From positions 1,681,001-1,745,000 of the forward strand of contig NC_015709.1 in assembly GCF_000218875.1 (NCBI RefSeq): DNA of 64,000 bases, given 5' to 3'. How positions within the stretch are numbered: position 1 is the first letter of the stretch; every line of letters starts with the position of its first letter. The notes under the pieces are model-generated. The model did no database searches. It had not been told where the DNA came from and saw only the letters and a program-made list of their open reading frames with translations. Positions 44,350 to 54,146 of this stretch are shown piece after piece. This DNA comes from Zymomonas mobilis subsp. pomaceae ATCC 29192. Its GTDB lineage: Bacteria > Pseudomonadota > Alphaproteobacteria > Sphingomonadales > Sphingomonadaceae. The position numbers and the translations under genes were made by a program.

Positions 44350-45864
44350 ATGGTTACTTGTGTTGCCAGTCTCGCTTTTTTAGGGCTGGAAGCACGTCCT
44401 ATTGAAGTTCAGGTACAACTTTCTTCGGGGGTGCCTGCTTTTACCATTGTAGGATTACCCGATAAAGCCGTTTCAGAGAGTCGCGAAAGGGTAAGATCAG
44501 CCCTTTCGGCTATTGGGCTGGCACTTCCGCCCAAGCGAATTACGGTGAATCTCTCCCCAGCTGATCTTCCCAAGGAAGGTTCTCATTACGATTTGCCGAT
44601 TGCATTGGGGCTATTGGGGGCTATGGGCGTCTTGGATAACGAAAGCTTAAGTCAATATCTGGTACTGGGGGAATTAGGATTAGATGGGCGTCTTATGGCC
44701 TCACCGGGGGCTTTACCGGCAGCCATCCATGCGTCATCTTGTCATTTGGGGTTAATCTGTGCTCAACTTCTGGGGGCAGAAGCCGCATGGTCAGATCTTG
44801 ATGAGATTATAGCGGCACCTGATCTTTTGATGCTGATTCAGCATTTAAAAGGTAAAATGACCTTACCTCAGCCACAACGAAGCCCCTTTAATGATCCTAT
44901 TTCCGGGCCAGATTTATCAGCTGTAAAAGGACAGGAACAGGCTAGACGCGCTTTGGAAATAGCTGCCGCCGGAGGGCATAATATGCTGATGTGCGGCCCG
45001 CCTGGTGCTGGTAAATCGCTACTTGCCGCTTGTTTACCGAGTATCCTGCCGCCCTTGGATGCGCGTGAAGCCCTAGAAGTTTCTATGATCGCTTCAGTCG
45101 CCGGTATGCTTGATCAGGGGCGTCTTATTCAACAGCGCCCTTTTCGTGCACCTCACCATTCTGCCTCTATGGCGGCCTTAGTGGGCGGCGGGTATCATAT
45201 AAAACCGGGTGAAGTAAGTTTAGCCCATTTGGGTGTGTTGTTTTTAGATGAGTTGCCGGAATTTAAAAGGCCAGCCTTGGACTCGCTTAGACAGCCTTTG
45301 GAAAGTGGTGAAGTTTCTATCGCCCGTGCTAATGGTCATGTTCATTTTCCGGCCAGAGTGCAACTTATTGCCGCGATGAATCCTTGTCGTTGTGGTCATC
45401 TTGACGATGCTGCTTTAGCCTGTTCACGTGCACCGAAATGCGCTGTAGAATATCAAAATCGTATTTCCGGCCCTTTACTTGATCGTATCGACATTCACCT
45501 TGATATGCCGCCGGTAGGGGCAAGAGAATTGTTGTTACCGGCTGGTGAAAATTCAGCCGCGGTCAAACAACGCGTCATAGCTGCGCGTGCCCTTCAACAG
45601 GCCCGTTATAAATCTTATAAAAATGGCACGATCCGTTGCAATGCAGAAGCCGATGGTGCGCTTATTGAAAAGCTGGCCCCTATGGATGATGCGGGTCAAA
45701 AGCTTTTGATAGAAGCCGTTGAAAAAATGCATCTTTCAGCGCGCAGCTATTATCGCCTTTTAAAAATAGCCCGTACTATTGCCGATATGGCAGGATCAGA
45801 AAATCTTACACGCCTCCATATAGCGGAAGCGCTCAGTTATCGTCGTCGTCTTCCTGTTGCATAA
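44350..45864 (+). CDS. comM: ComM/YifB family Mg-chelatase-like AAA+ ATPase
   Basis: AAA+ ATPase related to ComM, a helicase that promotes branch migration during integration of transforming DNA. The N-terminal Lon-like domain has VGLPDKAVSESRERVRSAL and NLSPADLPKEGSHYDL; GPPGAGKSLLA is Walker A, LFLDELPEF is Walker B, and PCRCGHLDD marks a zinc-like Cys loop. The C-terminal domain ends LTRLHIAEALSYRRR. Length is 504 residues. It is divergent from the rpmH operon. Confidence 0.95.
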   Translation: MVTCVASLAFLGLEARPIEVQVQLSSGVPAFTIVGLPDKAVSESRERVRSALSAIGLALPPKRITVNLSPADLPKEGSHYDLPIALGLLGAMGVLDNESLSQYLVLGELGLDGRLMASPGALPAAIHASSCHLGLICAQLLGAEAAWSDLDEIIAAPDLLMLIQHLKGKMTLPQPQRSPFNDPISGPDLSAVKGQEQARRALEIAAAGGHNMLMCGPPGAGKSLLAACLPSILPPLDAREALEVSMIASVAGMLDQGRLIQQRPFRAPHHSASMAALVGGGYHIKPGEVSLAHLGVLFLDELPEFKRPALDSLRQPLESGEVSIARANGHVHFPARVQLIAAMNPCRCGHLDDAALACSRAPKCAVEYQNRISGPLLDRIDIHLDMPPVGARELLLPAGENSAAVKQRVIAARALQQARYKSYKNGTIRCNAEADGALIEKLAPMDDAGQKLLIEAVEKMHLSARSYYRLLKIARTIADMAGSENLTRLHIAEALSYRRRLPVA

Positions 45865-46098
45865 GGCGTGATAGATATTACGCATGAGATAATGAATATT
45901 TTATCTATTTTAGATACGCATGGTAAACATAAAATATTTTAATGTGGAAGGCTATGTAGGCCATAGTCTGACCTATGAAAATATTACGCCGATCGCAAGG
46001 GATGCCAGAAATTGCAGAATTGATTTCGACTATTAGAGAAACTCTATACTAGGCAGATAAAAGGGTTTTTGCCTAGGTCATTCTGCTAGAAGAACGGG

Positions 46099-46593
46099 AT
46101 GTTTTTAATGGCGACTAAAAATATTACTGTAACACCTATTGGGCATGTGCGTTCACTACGGAAGGACATCACGGACGATAACTGGGGTGGGGTTATCTCT
46201 ACAATAGTCATTGATTCTGAAGTATTACCCTGTGAAGCCCTTCTAGGATTAGACCAGTTTAGTCATATCGAGGTTATATTTTACTTCGATCGTGTTCCCC
46301 TTCAAAAGATTCAGTATGGGACGCGCCGTCCACGCGGCCGTTCTGACTGGCCCGAAGTAGGGATTCTAGCGCAACGAGGAAAAGGTAGGCCGAACCTTAT
46401 GGGTGTATCCCGTTGCCAATTGCTATCAGTTGAAGCGTTTAGCCTCAAAGTACGTGGGCTAGATGCCATAGATGGTACACCCATCATTGATATTAAACCT
46501 TACATGGCAGAGTTCGGTCCTATTGGAACGGTGATACAACCCGAATGGAGTCATGAAGTAATGAAAGACTATTATCTTACTATACCCGAATAG
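46099..46593 (+). CDS. TrmO/TsaA-type SAM-dependent methyltransferase (UPF0066)
   Basis: Protein of 164 residues with the TsaA/YaeB beta-barrel fold: ITVTPIGHVRS at the N-terminus, FSHIEVIFYFDRV, then RGKGRPNLMGVSRCQLL, and VRGLDAIDGTPIIDIKPYM as the hallmark block. Relatives methylate tRNA t6A37. The start may be 46099 or 46108. A stem CTAGGCA/TGCCTAG lies at 46049-46076, just upstream. The gene sits alone between comM and the rpoD terminator, flanked by imperfect 24-nt repeats at 46002 and 46621. Confidence 0.83.
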   Translation: MFLMATKNITVTPIGHVRSLRKDITDDNWGGVISTIVIDSEVLPCEALLGLDQFSHIEVIFYFDRVPLQKIQYGTRRPRGRSDWPEVGILAQRGKGRPNLMGVSRCQLLSVEAFSLKVRGLDAIDGTPIIDIKPYMAEFGPIGTVIQPEWSHEVMKDYYLTIPE

Positions 46594-46755
46594 CGAGGGT
46601 TGTTTTATACAGTCGCAGCAATGCCAGAAAGCACAGAGTTAAATATCAGTCATTTTCTTATAGGTAAGGCCGTTTTTGTCAAATTATCAATATTAAACGG
46701 ATACGTTATTTATCAGCATTTATCCGCCGATTTTTAATAATTTTTGCTTCATACA

Positions 46756-46788
46756 AAAAAGGCGTCCTCATTAAAAGAACGCCTTTTT
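46756..46788 (-). terminator. Rho-independent terminator of rpoD
   Basis: AAAAAGGCGT (46756-46765) pairs perfectly with ACGCCTTTTT (46779-46788) around a 13-nt loop. On the minus strand CCTTTTTTG follows. It ends the dnaG-rpoD transcript 19 bp after the rpoD stop. Confidence 0.88.
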
Positions 46789-46807
46789 ACTTTAAAATGT
46801 TTAAATT

Positions 46808-48811
46808 CTAGTGGTCAAGAAAACTCCGCATCTTCCGTGAACGGGAAGGATGCTTCAATTTCCGCAAAGCTTTTGCTTCAATCTGTCGAATACGTTCACG
46901 CGTCACCGAGAATTGTTGACCCACTTCTTCCAACGTATGATCTGTATTCATACCGATACCAAAACGCATCCGCAAAACGCGTTCTTCACGAGGCGTCAAG
47001 CTGGCAAGAACACGGGTTACCGTTTCCTTCAGATTGGCCTGAATGGCAGCATCAACCGGAATAATAGCATTCTTGTCTTCGATAAAGTCACCAAGATGGC
47101 TATCTTCTTCGTCACCAATCGGGGTTTCAAGACTGATCGGCTCTTTGGCAATTTTCATCACTTTGCGCACTTTTTCAAGCGGCATCGATAGACGTTCTGC
47201 CAATTCTTCCGGCGTGGGTTCACGACCGATTTCATGTAGAATCTGACGACTGGTGCGCACCAGTTTATTGATAGTCTCGATCATATGCACCGGAATACGG
47301 ATGGTTCTTGCCTGATCTGCAATAGAACGGGTAATCGCCTGCCGAATCCACCATGTGGCATAGGTTGAAAATTTATAACCGCGCCGATATTCGAATTTAT
47401 CGACTGCCTTCATCAAACCGATGTTACCTTCCTGAATAAGATCCAGAAATTGCAAACCGCGGTTGGTGTATTTTTTGGCAATCGAGATCACAAGACGAAG
47501 ATTGGCTTCCACCATTTCGGTTTTTGCGATACGCGCTTCTCTTTCGCCTTTTTGCACCATAGTGACAATCCGGCGCAGTTCTTTCAGCGTCATACCGGTT
47601 ATTTGGGCAATATCAGCGACTTCAGAACGTATCTGTTCGATATGTTCTACTTCATTGGCGGTAAAATTAGCCCATTTCTTGTCAATTTTTGTGACCCGAT
47701 CAATCCAGCCTTCTTCCATTTCATGGCCAAGATAGGCATTCAAGAAAGAATCACGGGGCACTTTATAGCGTTCAGCCAAACGAAGCATTTGACCGTTCAA
47801 GGTGCGTAAACGGCTGTTGAAGGTATAGAGCTGTTCCACCAAAAATTCGATTTTGGCATTATGGAATTTAACGCTTTCGACCTCAGCCGTTAATTCTTCC
47901 CTTAACTGCTGATAAGCATTTTCTTTATCGGTGGGGAAATCCTCATTCACGCTAAGCGCCTTCATGCGCTCGCTTTGTAAGGTAGAAAACTGGCGATAAA
48001 GATCCGTAATTTTTGAGAATTTTTCTAAAGAGGCAGGCTTTAGCTGTTCTTCCATCTGCGCAAGAGATAAGGTATTTTCATCCTCATCATCTATCGATTC
48101 ACGGTGAATACGCTGACCGTTTTCGTCTAATTCGCCTTCTTCTTCATCCTCATCATCTTCTTTAAAGGTGGGGCCTGCGTTACGTTCAGAAATTTCATTA
48201 TCGTTATCATCGTCCTCATCCTCGAATTGTTCAGGAGAAGGTCCTTGAGACAACATGGCATCAAGATCGATAATCTCGCGGAGTTGAAGGGTGCCTTCAT
48301 TCAAGGCATCAGACCACTCAATAATGGCATCAAAGGTAATCGGGCTTTCACATAGTCCCAAGATCATCGTATCGCGACCGGCTTCAATCCGTTTGGCAAT
48401 CGCAATTTCGCCTTCACGGCTTAATAACTCAACCGCGCCCATTTCGCGAAGATACATACGGACAGGATCATCCGTGCGATCACTGGTTTCCTTTTTGACT
48501 ACGGTTGCAGGGGCAGGTGTACCTTCATCCCCCTGTAGTTCTTCGGCACCTTCTTCTTCAGACTGACCATCTTCACCGGCGTCTTCATTTTCAACAATAT
48601 TAACGCCCATTTCGGAAAGCGCCGACATAATGTCTTCAATCTGCTCCGAAGACATCTGATCCTGTGGAAGAGCCTCGTTTAGCTGATCATAAGTAACATA
48701 GCCTCGTTTTTTCGCCTGTGTTACGAATTTACGGATCGATGCTTCATTCAAATCGATCAGCGGCGCATCACTGGCATTCTTTTTTGCTTCAGCCGTAGTC
48801 GTCTCTGCCAT
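46808..48811 (-). CDS. rpoD: RNA polymerase primary sigma factor RpoD
   Basis: Housekeeping sigma-70 of 667 residues. Region 1.1 is at the N-terminus (about 15-80). An acidic low-complexity non-conserved region (about 85-270) contains runs of Glu and Asp. Regions 2-4 are at the C-terminus: [20 protein letters not shown] (region 2), [18 protein letters not shown] (2.4) and [20 protein letters not shown] (4.2). It begins immediately after the dnaG stop (TAGATG) and is translated with dnaG. Confidence 0.98.
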   Translation of the reverse strand: MAETTTAEAKKNASDAPLIDLNEASIRKFVTQAKKRGYVTYDQLNEALPQDQMSSEQIEDIMSALSEMGVNIVENEDAGEDGQSEEEGAEELQGDEGTPAPATVVKKETSDRTDDPVRMYLREMGAVELLSREGEIAIAKRIEAGRDTMILGLCESPITFDAIIEWSDALNEGTLQLREIIDLDAMLSQGPSPEQFEDEDDDNDNEISERNAGPTFKEDDEDEEEGELDENGQRIHRESIDDEDENTLSLAQMEEQLKPASLEKFSKITDLYRQFSTLQSERMKALSVNEDFPTDKENAYQQLREELTAEVESVKFHNAKIEFLVEQLYTFNSRLRTLNGQMLRLAERYKVPRDSFLNAYLGHEMEEGWIDRVTKIDKKWANFTANEVEHIEQIRSEVADIAQITGMTLKELRRIVTMVQKGEREARIAKTEMVEANLRLVISIAKKYTNRGLQFLDLIQEGNIGLMKAVDKFEYRRGYKFSTYATWWIRQAITRSIADQARTIRIPVHMIETINKLVRTSRQILHEIGREPTPEELAERLSMPLEKVRKVMKIAKEPISLETPIGDEEDSHLGDFIEDKNAIIPVDAAIQANLKETVTRVLASLTPREERVLRMRFGIGMNTDHTLEEVGQQFSVTRERIRQIEAKALRKLKHPSRSRKMRSFLDH

Positions 48812-50686
48812 CTAGCCTTCATCCACCCTTGTTCTAAGCTCGAACTGCACGCCGAGCATATAACGTCGTTCCTGATAATCAGCACGCCGCTTGCGTAGCG
48901 AAGCGGCGACTGCCTCTAATTTTTCATAATCAGCCAGCAGACATTTTCCTGAAAACGCCTGTTTAAGCTGCCTTTCCTCGGTCGCCAAATCCTGTTCTTC
49001 GATCATAAGATCAATTAGGGCGACCAAACTTTCGACTGCTAATGCTGGTTCAATACCTGGCCGCATAAAGGGAAAGCGTATATCTTTCGCTATATCCCAA
49101 CTATCCGCCGGAAAGCCGTGATCTTTTCTCAATATGGCCTTGATCGCGGCGCTATCAAGATCTGGTTGATCAAGGATGACGGTTATTAATAATTCGCGCC
49201 ATCTTGTTAGAACAGGATCTTTGATAGAGAGCTTACTCAGCCTTTCGAGGCGCTCTGTAACGGCTTTTGGGTAAAAAGTCAGCCCGATTAGCATTTGCCG
49301 CAGATATTGATATTCGAGATCAATCTCTGCGGTCGAAATCTGTGATACAAGAACAGGAGGAGGAGATATCTCATGTCTTTTTTTTCCCTTCCATCCAAAA
49401 TTGTCAAAGAAGAAGTTCCGTAAACTCTGGCGATATTCACGAGCGATAGCCGTATTACGGCAAGAGGCCGCTAGACTGTCCAGTCTTTCTAACAATCCCA
49501 CGCGTGCTTCTGGCGCATTCGGATCTATTTTTGCTGCTTCATGTCGATACAGCAACGCACCTAGAGAAAACGGGTTTTTTATTAAGGCTTCAAAGCCATC
49601 CTTACCTTTTTCCTTTACTATATCATCCGGATCCTGACCGGCGGGTAAGGTAACAAAGGCCAGCGTTTTTCCGGGACGCGCTTGAATAAGAGCCCGCTCA
49701 GCTGCTCTTACCGCCGCTTTTTGACCCGCCTGATCTCCATCAAAGCAGAGCAGGGGGTGGTCATCCATCCGCCAAAGTCTTTCAATTTGGGCTTCCGTTA
49801 GTGCGGTTCCCAGAGGGGCAACGGCTTCATAAATGCCCGCTTCTGCTAATCCGATAACATCTAAATATCCTTCCACGACAATCAAACGTTGTTGCTGACG
49901 AGAAGACTGGCTAGCCATATCCAAATTGTAAAGGGTATGTCCCTTATCAAAAAGGGATGTTTCCGGTGAGTTAAGATATTTTGGGCCTGCATCCGGTGAG
50001 ATATTCAAGCCGCTTAAACCCTCTAACCGTCGCCCTCCAAAGGCAATTGTCCGAGAACGTTGATCCCGGATAGGAATCATTAAGCGTCCTCTGAAACGGT
50101 CATAAGGTTCGCGCCCTTCCACCGAGATCAAGAGACCTGTTTCAATCAGTTTTTCAAGGCCGTGGTGGGCTAAAGCATTTTTTAACCGCCCCCGAGCATT
50201 AGGGGCAAAGCCCAATCCAAAACGGGCAGCGGTCGCCGGAGATATGCCGCGTTCCTGTAAATAAGCCCTGACAGGCGTACCTTCAATACCGTGAAGCTGT
50301 GCTGTAAACCATTCGGCGGCTTCTGCCATCACATCATAAAGGGTAGCTGCCCGTTTTGCTTGTTGAATCGCTCTTGGATCGGGTTCGGGAATATCCATCC
50401 CCACTTGCGCTGCTAATTCTTTTACCGCTTCTATGAAGGGTAAGCCACGCGTTTCGGTCAGAAATCGGATAGCATCGCCATGGGCACCGCACCCGAAGCA
50501 ATGATAAAATCCTTTTTCATCATTGACATAGAAACTTGGGGTTTTTTCGTTATGGAAAGGGCAACAAGCGCGAAATTCTCTTCCGGCGCGCGTCAGCTTG
50601 ACGCTGCGGCCGATTAGAGTAGACAACGTTATCCGTTGACGTAACTCGTCTAGAAATTCAGGTGGAAGAAAGTGACCAGTGGTCAT
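48812..50686 (-). CDS. dnaG: DNA primase DnaG
   Basis: Makes RNA primers for replication. The start at 50686 (MTTGHFLPPEFLDELRQR) gives 624 residues and fits the family; the open frame to 50809 adds 41 unlike residues. The zinc-binding domain CCPFHNEKTPSFYVN with YHCFGCGAHGDAIRF is followed by the TOPRIM core, with EGYLDVIGLAEAG and CFDGDQAGQKAA. The C-terminal DnaB-interaction region is less conserved. It lies directly upstream of rpoD, part of the macromolecular-synthesis arrangement but without rpsU. Confidence 0.96.
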   Translation of the reverse strand: MTTGHFLPPEFLDELRQRITLSTLIGRSVKLTRAGREFRACCPFHNEKTPSFYVNDEKGFYHCFGCGAHGDAIRFLTETRGLPFIEAVKELAAQVGMDIPEPDPRAIQQAKRAATLYDVMAEAAEWFTAQLHGIEGTPVRAYLQERGISPATAARFGLGFAPNARGRLKNALAHHGLEKLIETGLLISVEGREPYDRFRGRLMIPIRDQRSRTIAFGGRRLEGLSGLNISPDAGPKYLNSPETSLFDKGHTLYNLDMASQSSRQQQRLIVVEGYLDVIGLAEAGIYEAVAPLGTALTEAQIERLWRMDDHPLLCFDGDQAGQKAAVRAAERALIQARPGKTLAFVTLPAGQDPDDIVKEKGKDGFEALIKNPFSLGALLYRHEAAKIDPNAPEARVGLLERLDSLAASCRNTAIAREYRQSLRNFFFDNFGWKGKKRHEISPPPVLVSQISTAEIDLEYQYLRQMLIGLTFYPKAVTERLERLSKLSIKDPVLTRWRELLITVILDQPDLDSAAIKAILRKDHGFPADSWDIAKDIRFPFMRPGIEPALAVESLVALIDLMIEEQDLATEERQLKQAFSGKCLLADYEKLEAVAASLRKRRADYQERRYMLGVQFELRTRVDEG

Positions 50687-50888
50687 TACTATCCCATCAG
50701 ACCCTAAAGCAGAAAAACGGATAATGCGGGGGAAATTATCGTTGCCGACAGCCCACAAATTCAGAACTTTTTGTAAGATATGGGTATGATTGCTGACCCA
50801 TTTTAGCATCAGGAAAATATTGGCCTGATGCGTATCCTATCTAACGATACCGTCCCGGACAAAAGGGATAGAATTAGGATATAAAAAA

Positions 50889-50920
50889 ACGGGTAGAAGC
50901 AAAATACCGAATCACCCCGT
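50889..50920 (-). terminator. Possible terminator of the AEC permease gene
   Basis: ACGGGT pairs with ACCCCGT with one bulged base; the minus strand runs on into TTTTTTTATA. It lies 146 bp past the permease stop, in the 379-bp gap 50687-51065 that also holds the dnaG promoter. No gene was seen in the gap. Confidence 0.4.
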
Positions 50921-51065
50921 AATTATACCCCTCTATCAGAAGAAAAATTATTTTTCTAGATGAAAAGATGGTTCAAAGCTTATCAGATATATCCCAAAAA
51001 TAAGGGAAATCTTAATATCTCAAAGGGTAAAGATAGGGCCTTTTCGACAGCCTATTTTCAGATCC

Positions 51066-51986
51066 TTATCCTAAAAAATGAGAAATAAGAACAAGCGTTC
51101 CTAACGAGATAGCTGTTGTCAGAACTATGGCTCGAGAGCAAATTGTATCATCTGCGCCGTATTCTAACGCCAATAAGGCGGTAATATTGCCGACCGGCAT
51201 AGCGATCATAAGGATAATCAGCTTAGATACCCTATCATTCCAGCCTATTATTCTAAAAATACCTAGTAATAGAAGCGGTAATACAATCATTTTCAGGAGA
51301 GAAAATGTTAAAATTCGACGATTAGTGATAATATCAAGAAGGCGATGCTGAGCAATAGATACCCCGATTAAAAACATGGCTAGCACAACTGCGCAACGCC
51401 CCATTTCTAAGGTCATATTATTTATAAATTTGGGTAATTTGATACCTGTGGCCAAGACAAGAATAAGTGCGAGACAGGCCATAAATCCGGGATTGAGCAG
51501 CTTTTTTAAAGTGGCAAGATTTAAATGCGTAACCGTCTGATCGCTGGCCGATTGAACGATATAGACGCCATAGGTATAAATCAGGATATTATAAACAAGG
51601 ATATAAATTGAGACATCAATAACAATGGATGGCCCAAAAATAGATTGCGCTACGGGAATGCCCATAAAACCGACATTGGGGAATACAGTGAGCAAAGCGT
51701 AAAGGGGCCGTTGATCTTTCAAAGTACGGGAAATATTGTTATAAAGATAGGCGACAAAGATTAAGCCTATAAACACTAGTGAAGCGATGACAAAGTTAAG
51801 GATAATGCCATCTAAATTAGTTTCTTTGGCCGCATACCCTGCACCCGATAGAATAAGGGCCGGATTAAATACATTGACGACAAGGCGCGAAAGTTCTGCC
51901 GCGCCTTTATGGGATATCCAACTAATCCGATGGCATATTGCGCCTAAAGTGATAATGGCCGCTAATACGAGCATTTGATCTAACAT
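51066..51986 (-). CDS. AEC (auxin efflux carrier) family permease
   Basis: Membrane transporter of 306 residues with about 10 hydrophobic segments. LSRLVVNVFNPALILSGAG, FPNVGFMGIPVAQSIFG and MPVGNITALLALEYGAD are AEC signatures, the last of which is in the C-terminal half. Substrates in this family are organic acids or amino acids; specificity cannot be read from the sequence. It lies between yqeY and dnaG on the same strand, which are usually nearer together. Confidence 0.85.
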   Translation of the reverse strand: MLDQMLVLAAIITLGAICHRISWISHKGAAELSRLVVNVFNPALILSGAGYAAKETNLDGIILNFVIASLVFIGLIFVAYLYNNISRTLKDQRPLYALLTVFPNVGFMGIPVAQSIFGPSIVIDVSIYILVYNILIYTYGVYIVQSASDQTVTHLNLATLKKLLNPGFMACLALILVLATGIKLPKFINNMTLEMGRCAVVLAMFLIGVSIAQHRLLDIITNRRILTFSLLKMIVLPLLLLGIFRIIGWNDRVSKLIILMIAMPVGNITALLALEYGADDTICSRAIVLTTAISLGTLVLISHFLG

Positions 51987-52143
51987 TTTATGCGCTCGCT
52001 AGCCCAAAATATTTAAGATTTATAATCGGAGTAAACGGTACAATTTCTTTTAAAAAAGAATTATTCTTAAAATAAGACATATGTTGTATGACATTATATT
52101 GAATCATAGATAATAATATCTTTTAATGTAAAAATATTGAAAT

Positions 52144-52178
52144 AAAAAGGCAGATAGTTACGCTCTATCTGCCTTTTT
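52144..52178 (-). terminator. Rho-independent terminator of yqeY
   Basis: AAAAAGGCAGATAG (52144-52157) pairs perfectly with CTATCTGCCTTTTT (52165-52178), 14 bp with a 7-nt loop, and a T-rich run on each strand. It ends 26 bp after the yqeY stop. Confidence 0.88.
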
Positions 52179-52203
52179 ATTTATAGTTTATTGGTATGTG
52201 AAT

Positions 52204-52662
52204 TTAATTATTATTTAATAATGATTTTACTAAAGGACCTGCTTTGCTCATATCCATTTCGCTAGCATAGCGCTCTTTTATAAGTGCCATCACTTTACCC
52301 ATATCTTTGATAGAGCTCGCTGAAGTTTCCGCAATCAAACCCGTAATAGCGACTTTGGCTTCTTCTTCGCTCATTTGTTTGGGTAAAAAGCTATTAATCG
52401 TTTTTAATTCGGCCTCTTCTTTAGCTGCCAATTCTGGCCGACCGCCTTTTTCATACATATCAATTGATTCGCGGCGTTGCTTAGCCATTTTTAACAATAC
52501 TTCGATAACAAGCTTATCATCATCAATGGTATCATTGCCGGTGCGTTCTTCAATATCACGATACCGGATAGCCGCCTGAATCAGGCGAAGCGCGGCGGTG
52601 GTTTCGCTATCGCGCGCTTTCATAGCCGTAATTAATGCGGCTTTGACATCATCTCTTATCAT
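52204..52662 (-). CDS. yqeY: GatB/YqeY domain protein
   Basis: Protein of 152 residues related to the C-terminal domain of GatB. The conserved block AALITAMKARDSETTAALRL, DDDKLVIEVLLKMAKQRRESI and AELKTINSFLPKQMSEEE are typical, and EKGGRPELAAKE precedes the last. It probably acts on tRNA or as a tRNA-binding partner; a role has not been fixed. It is divergent from carA (245-bp gap), a common alphaproteobacterial layout. Confidence 0.93.
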   Translation of the reverse strand: MIRDDVKAALITAMKARDSETTAALRLIQAAIRYRDIEERTGNDTIDDDKLVIEVLLKMAKQRRESIDMYEKGGRPELAAKEEAELKTINSFLPKQMSEEEAKVAITGLIAETSASSIKDMGKVMALIKERYASEMDMSKAGPLVKSLLNNN

Positions 52663-52907
52663 AAAAACTGCCTTTATTTTGGGAATTAGGGGGATTCATC
52701 TCTGTTATTGGGTAAAAAAACAACCATATATAAAACGGATATCAGACCGGGAAACAGGGTAATTATCCGAGAAATAAACGGGGGAAAGAAAGAAAGCGGG
52801 TAAAATAGCGCATATTTGTTCATTTTAATAGATTGACCAGATAAACCGCCCCCCTTACTGATGCGCCGTTTATCTATTTCCCGCCAGCATGAAAAGGAGC
52901 TCCATAG

Positions 52908-54080
52908 GTGGCCGATCCCATATCTGCACGCCCCCCGGAAGGCGCAACCGGGGTTTTGGTCTTAGCCGACGGTAAAATGATATGGGGCCGTGGTTTTGGT
53001 GCTACCGGCGCAAAAGTAGGCGAAGTCTGTTTCCATACCGCTATGACCGGTTATGAAGAAATCATGACGGACCCTAGTTTTGCCAGCCAGATCATCAATT
53101 TCACTTTTCCCCATATCGGTAATGTCGGTGCTAATAGAGAGGATGTCGAAGCAAATACCCTGCATGCTCTTGGTTGTGTAGTCCGGGATGATGTCACAGC
53201 GCCTTCTAACTTTCGTAGTTTATGGCGTTTTGATACGTGGTTAAAAAATCACGATCGCATCGGCCTATCCGGAGTAGATACCCGTGCCTTAACTAGTTTA
53301 TTGCGTATGGGTGGGGCTCAAAATGCTGTCATCGCCCATAATCCAGAGGGTATCTTTGACATTGCCGCGCTAATTGAAACCGCACGTTCATGGCCTGGTT
53401 TAAAGGGTATGGATCTTGCAAAAGAGGTCTCTACCCATCAGAGCTATCAGTGGGATGAGGGGGTATGGTCCTTACAAGAAGGCTATGCTTCACATGTCCA
53501 AAATGCTGGTGGCCCCCATGTTGTGGCAATTGATTATGGATTAAAATATAATATCCTTCGAAATTTAGTCAGTGCTGGCGCGCGGGTTACTGTTGTCAAA
53601 GCGACGGCTAACTTTGATGAGGTCATGGCTTATAAGCCCGATGGCGTTTTCCTCTCGAATGGACCGGGTGATCCGGCGGCAACCGCAGAATATGCAGTGC
53701 CGTTGATTAAGCAGTTGTTAGATATTAAAATGCCGTTATTTGGTATCTGCTTGGGTCATCAACTTCTGGCGTTAGCTGTTGGCGCTTCTACCTACAAAAT
53801 GCATCAGGGACATCGCGGCGCTAATCATCCCGTCAAAAGATTAGGGGATGGTAAAGTCGAAATTACCTCTATGAATCATGGTTTTGCGGTAGATACAAAA
53901 AGTTTACCATCCTGTGCCCGCCAGACGCATGTTTCGCTCTTTGATGGTTCTCTTGCCGGTATCGAGCTAACAGATCGGCCTGCTTTTTCGGTGCAATATC
54001 ACCCTGAGGCCAGCCCTGGCCCACAAGACAGTCATTATCTGTTTTCTAAATTCGTCGATCTTATTAAGAGGGAACAATAA
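52908..54080 (+). CDS. carA: Carbamoyl-phosphate synthase small subunit CarA
   Basis: Glutaminase subunit that supplies ammonia for carbamoyl phosphate. A GTG start at 52908 is preceded by AAGGAGC nine bases upstream. VLVLADGKMIWGRGFGA and FHTAMTGYEEIMTDPSF start the protein; the class I glutaminase core has the Cys of FGICLGHQLLALAVG and the QYHPEASPGPQDSHYLF His-Glu pair. Length is 390 residues. carB follows after about 66 bp. Confidence 0.97.
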   Translation: MADPISARPPEGATGVLVLADGKMIWGRGFGATGAKVGEVCFHTAMTGYEEIMTDPSFASQIINFTFPHIGNVGANREDVEANTLHALGCVVRDDVTAPSNFRSLWRFDTWLKNHDRIGLSGVDTRALTSLLRMGGAQNAVIAHNPEGIFDIAALIETARSWPGLKGMDLAKEVSTHQSYQWDEGVWSLQEGYASHVQNAGGPHVVAIDYGLKYNILRNLVSAGARVTVVKATANFDEVMAYKPDGVFLSNGPGDPAATAEYAVPLIKQLLDIKMPLFGICLGHQLLALAVGASTYKMHQGHRGANHPVKRLGDGKVEITSMNHGFAVDTKSLPSCARQTHVSLFDGSLAGIELTDRPAFSVQYHPEASPGPQDSHYLFSKFVDLIKREQ

Positions 54081-54146
54081 AATGCGGGTTCTCCGCATTT
54101 CCTCTTCGTTTCTTTTCCTTTCTTCTTTCCCGCTAAGGTTTTTGTG

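Noticed and set aside
46744-47064. A 106-codon plus-strand ORF over the rpoD 3' end
   Set aside because: It begins in the rpoD terminator and runs antisense through sigma region 4, so it is not a gene.
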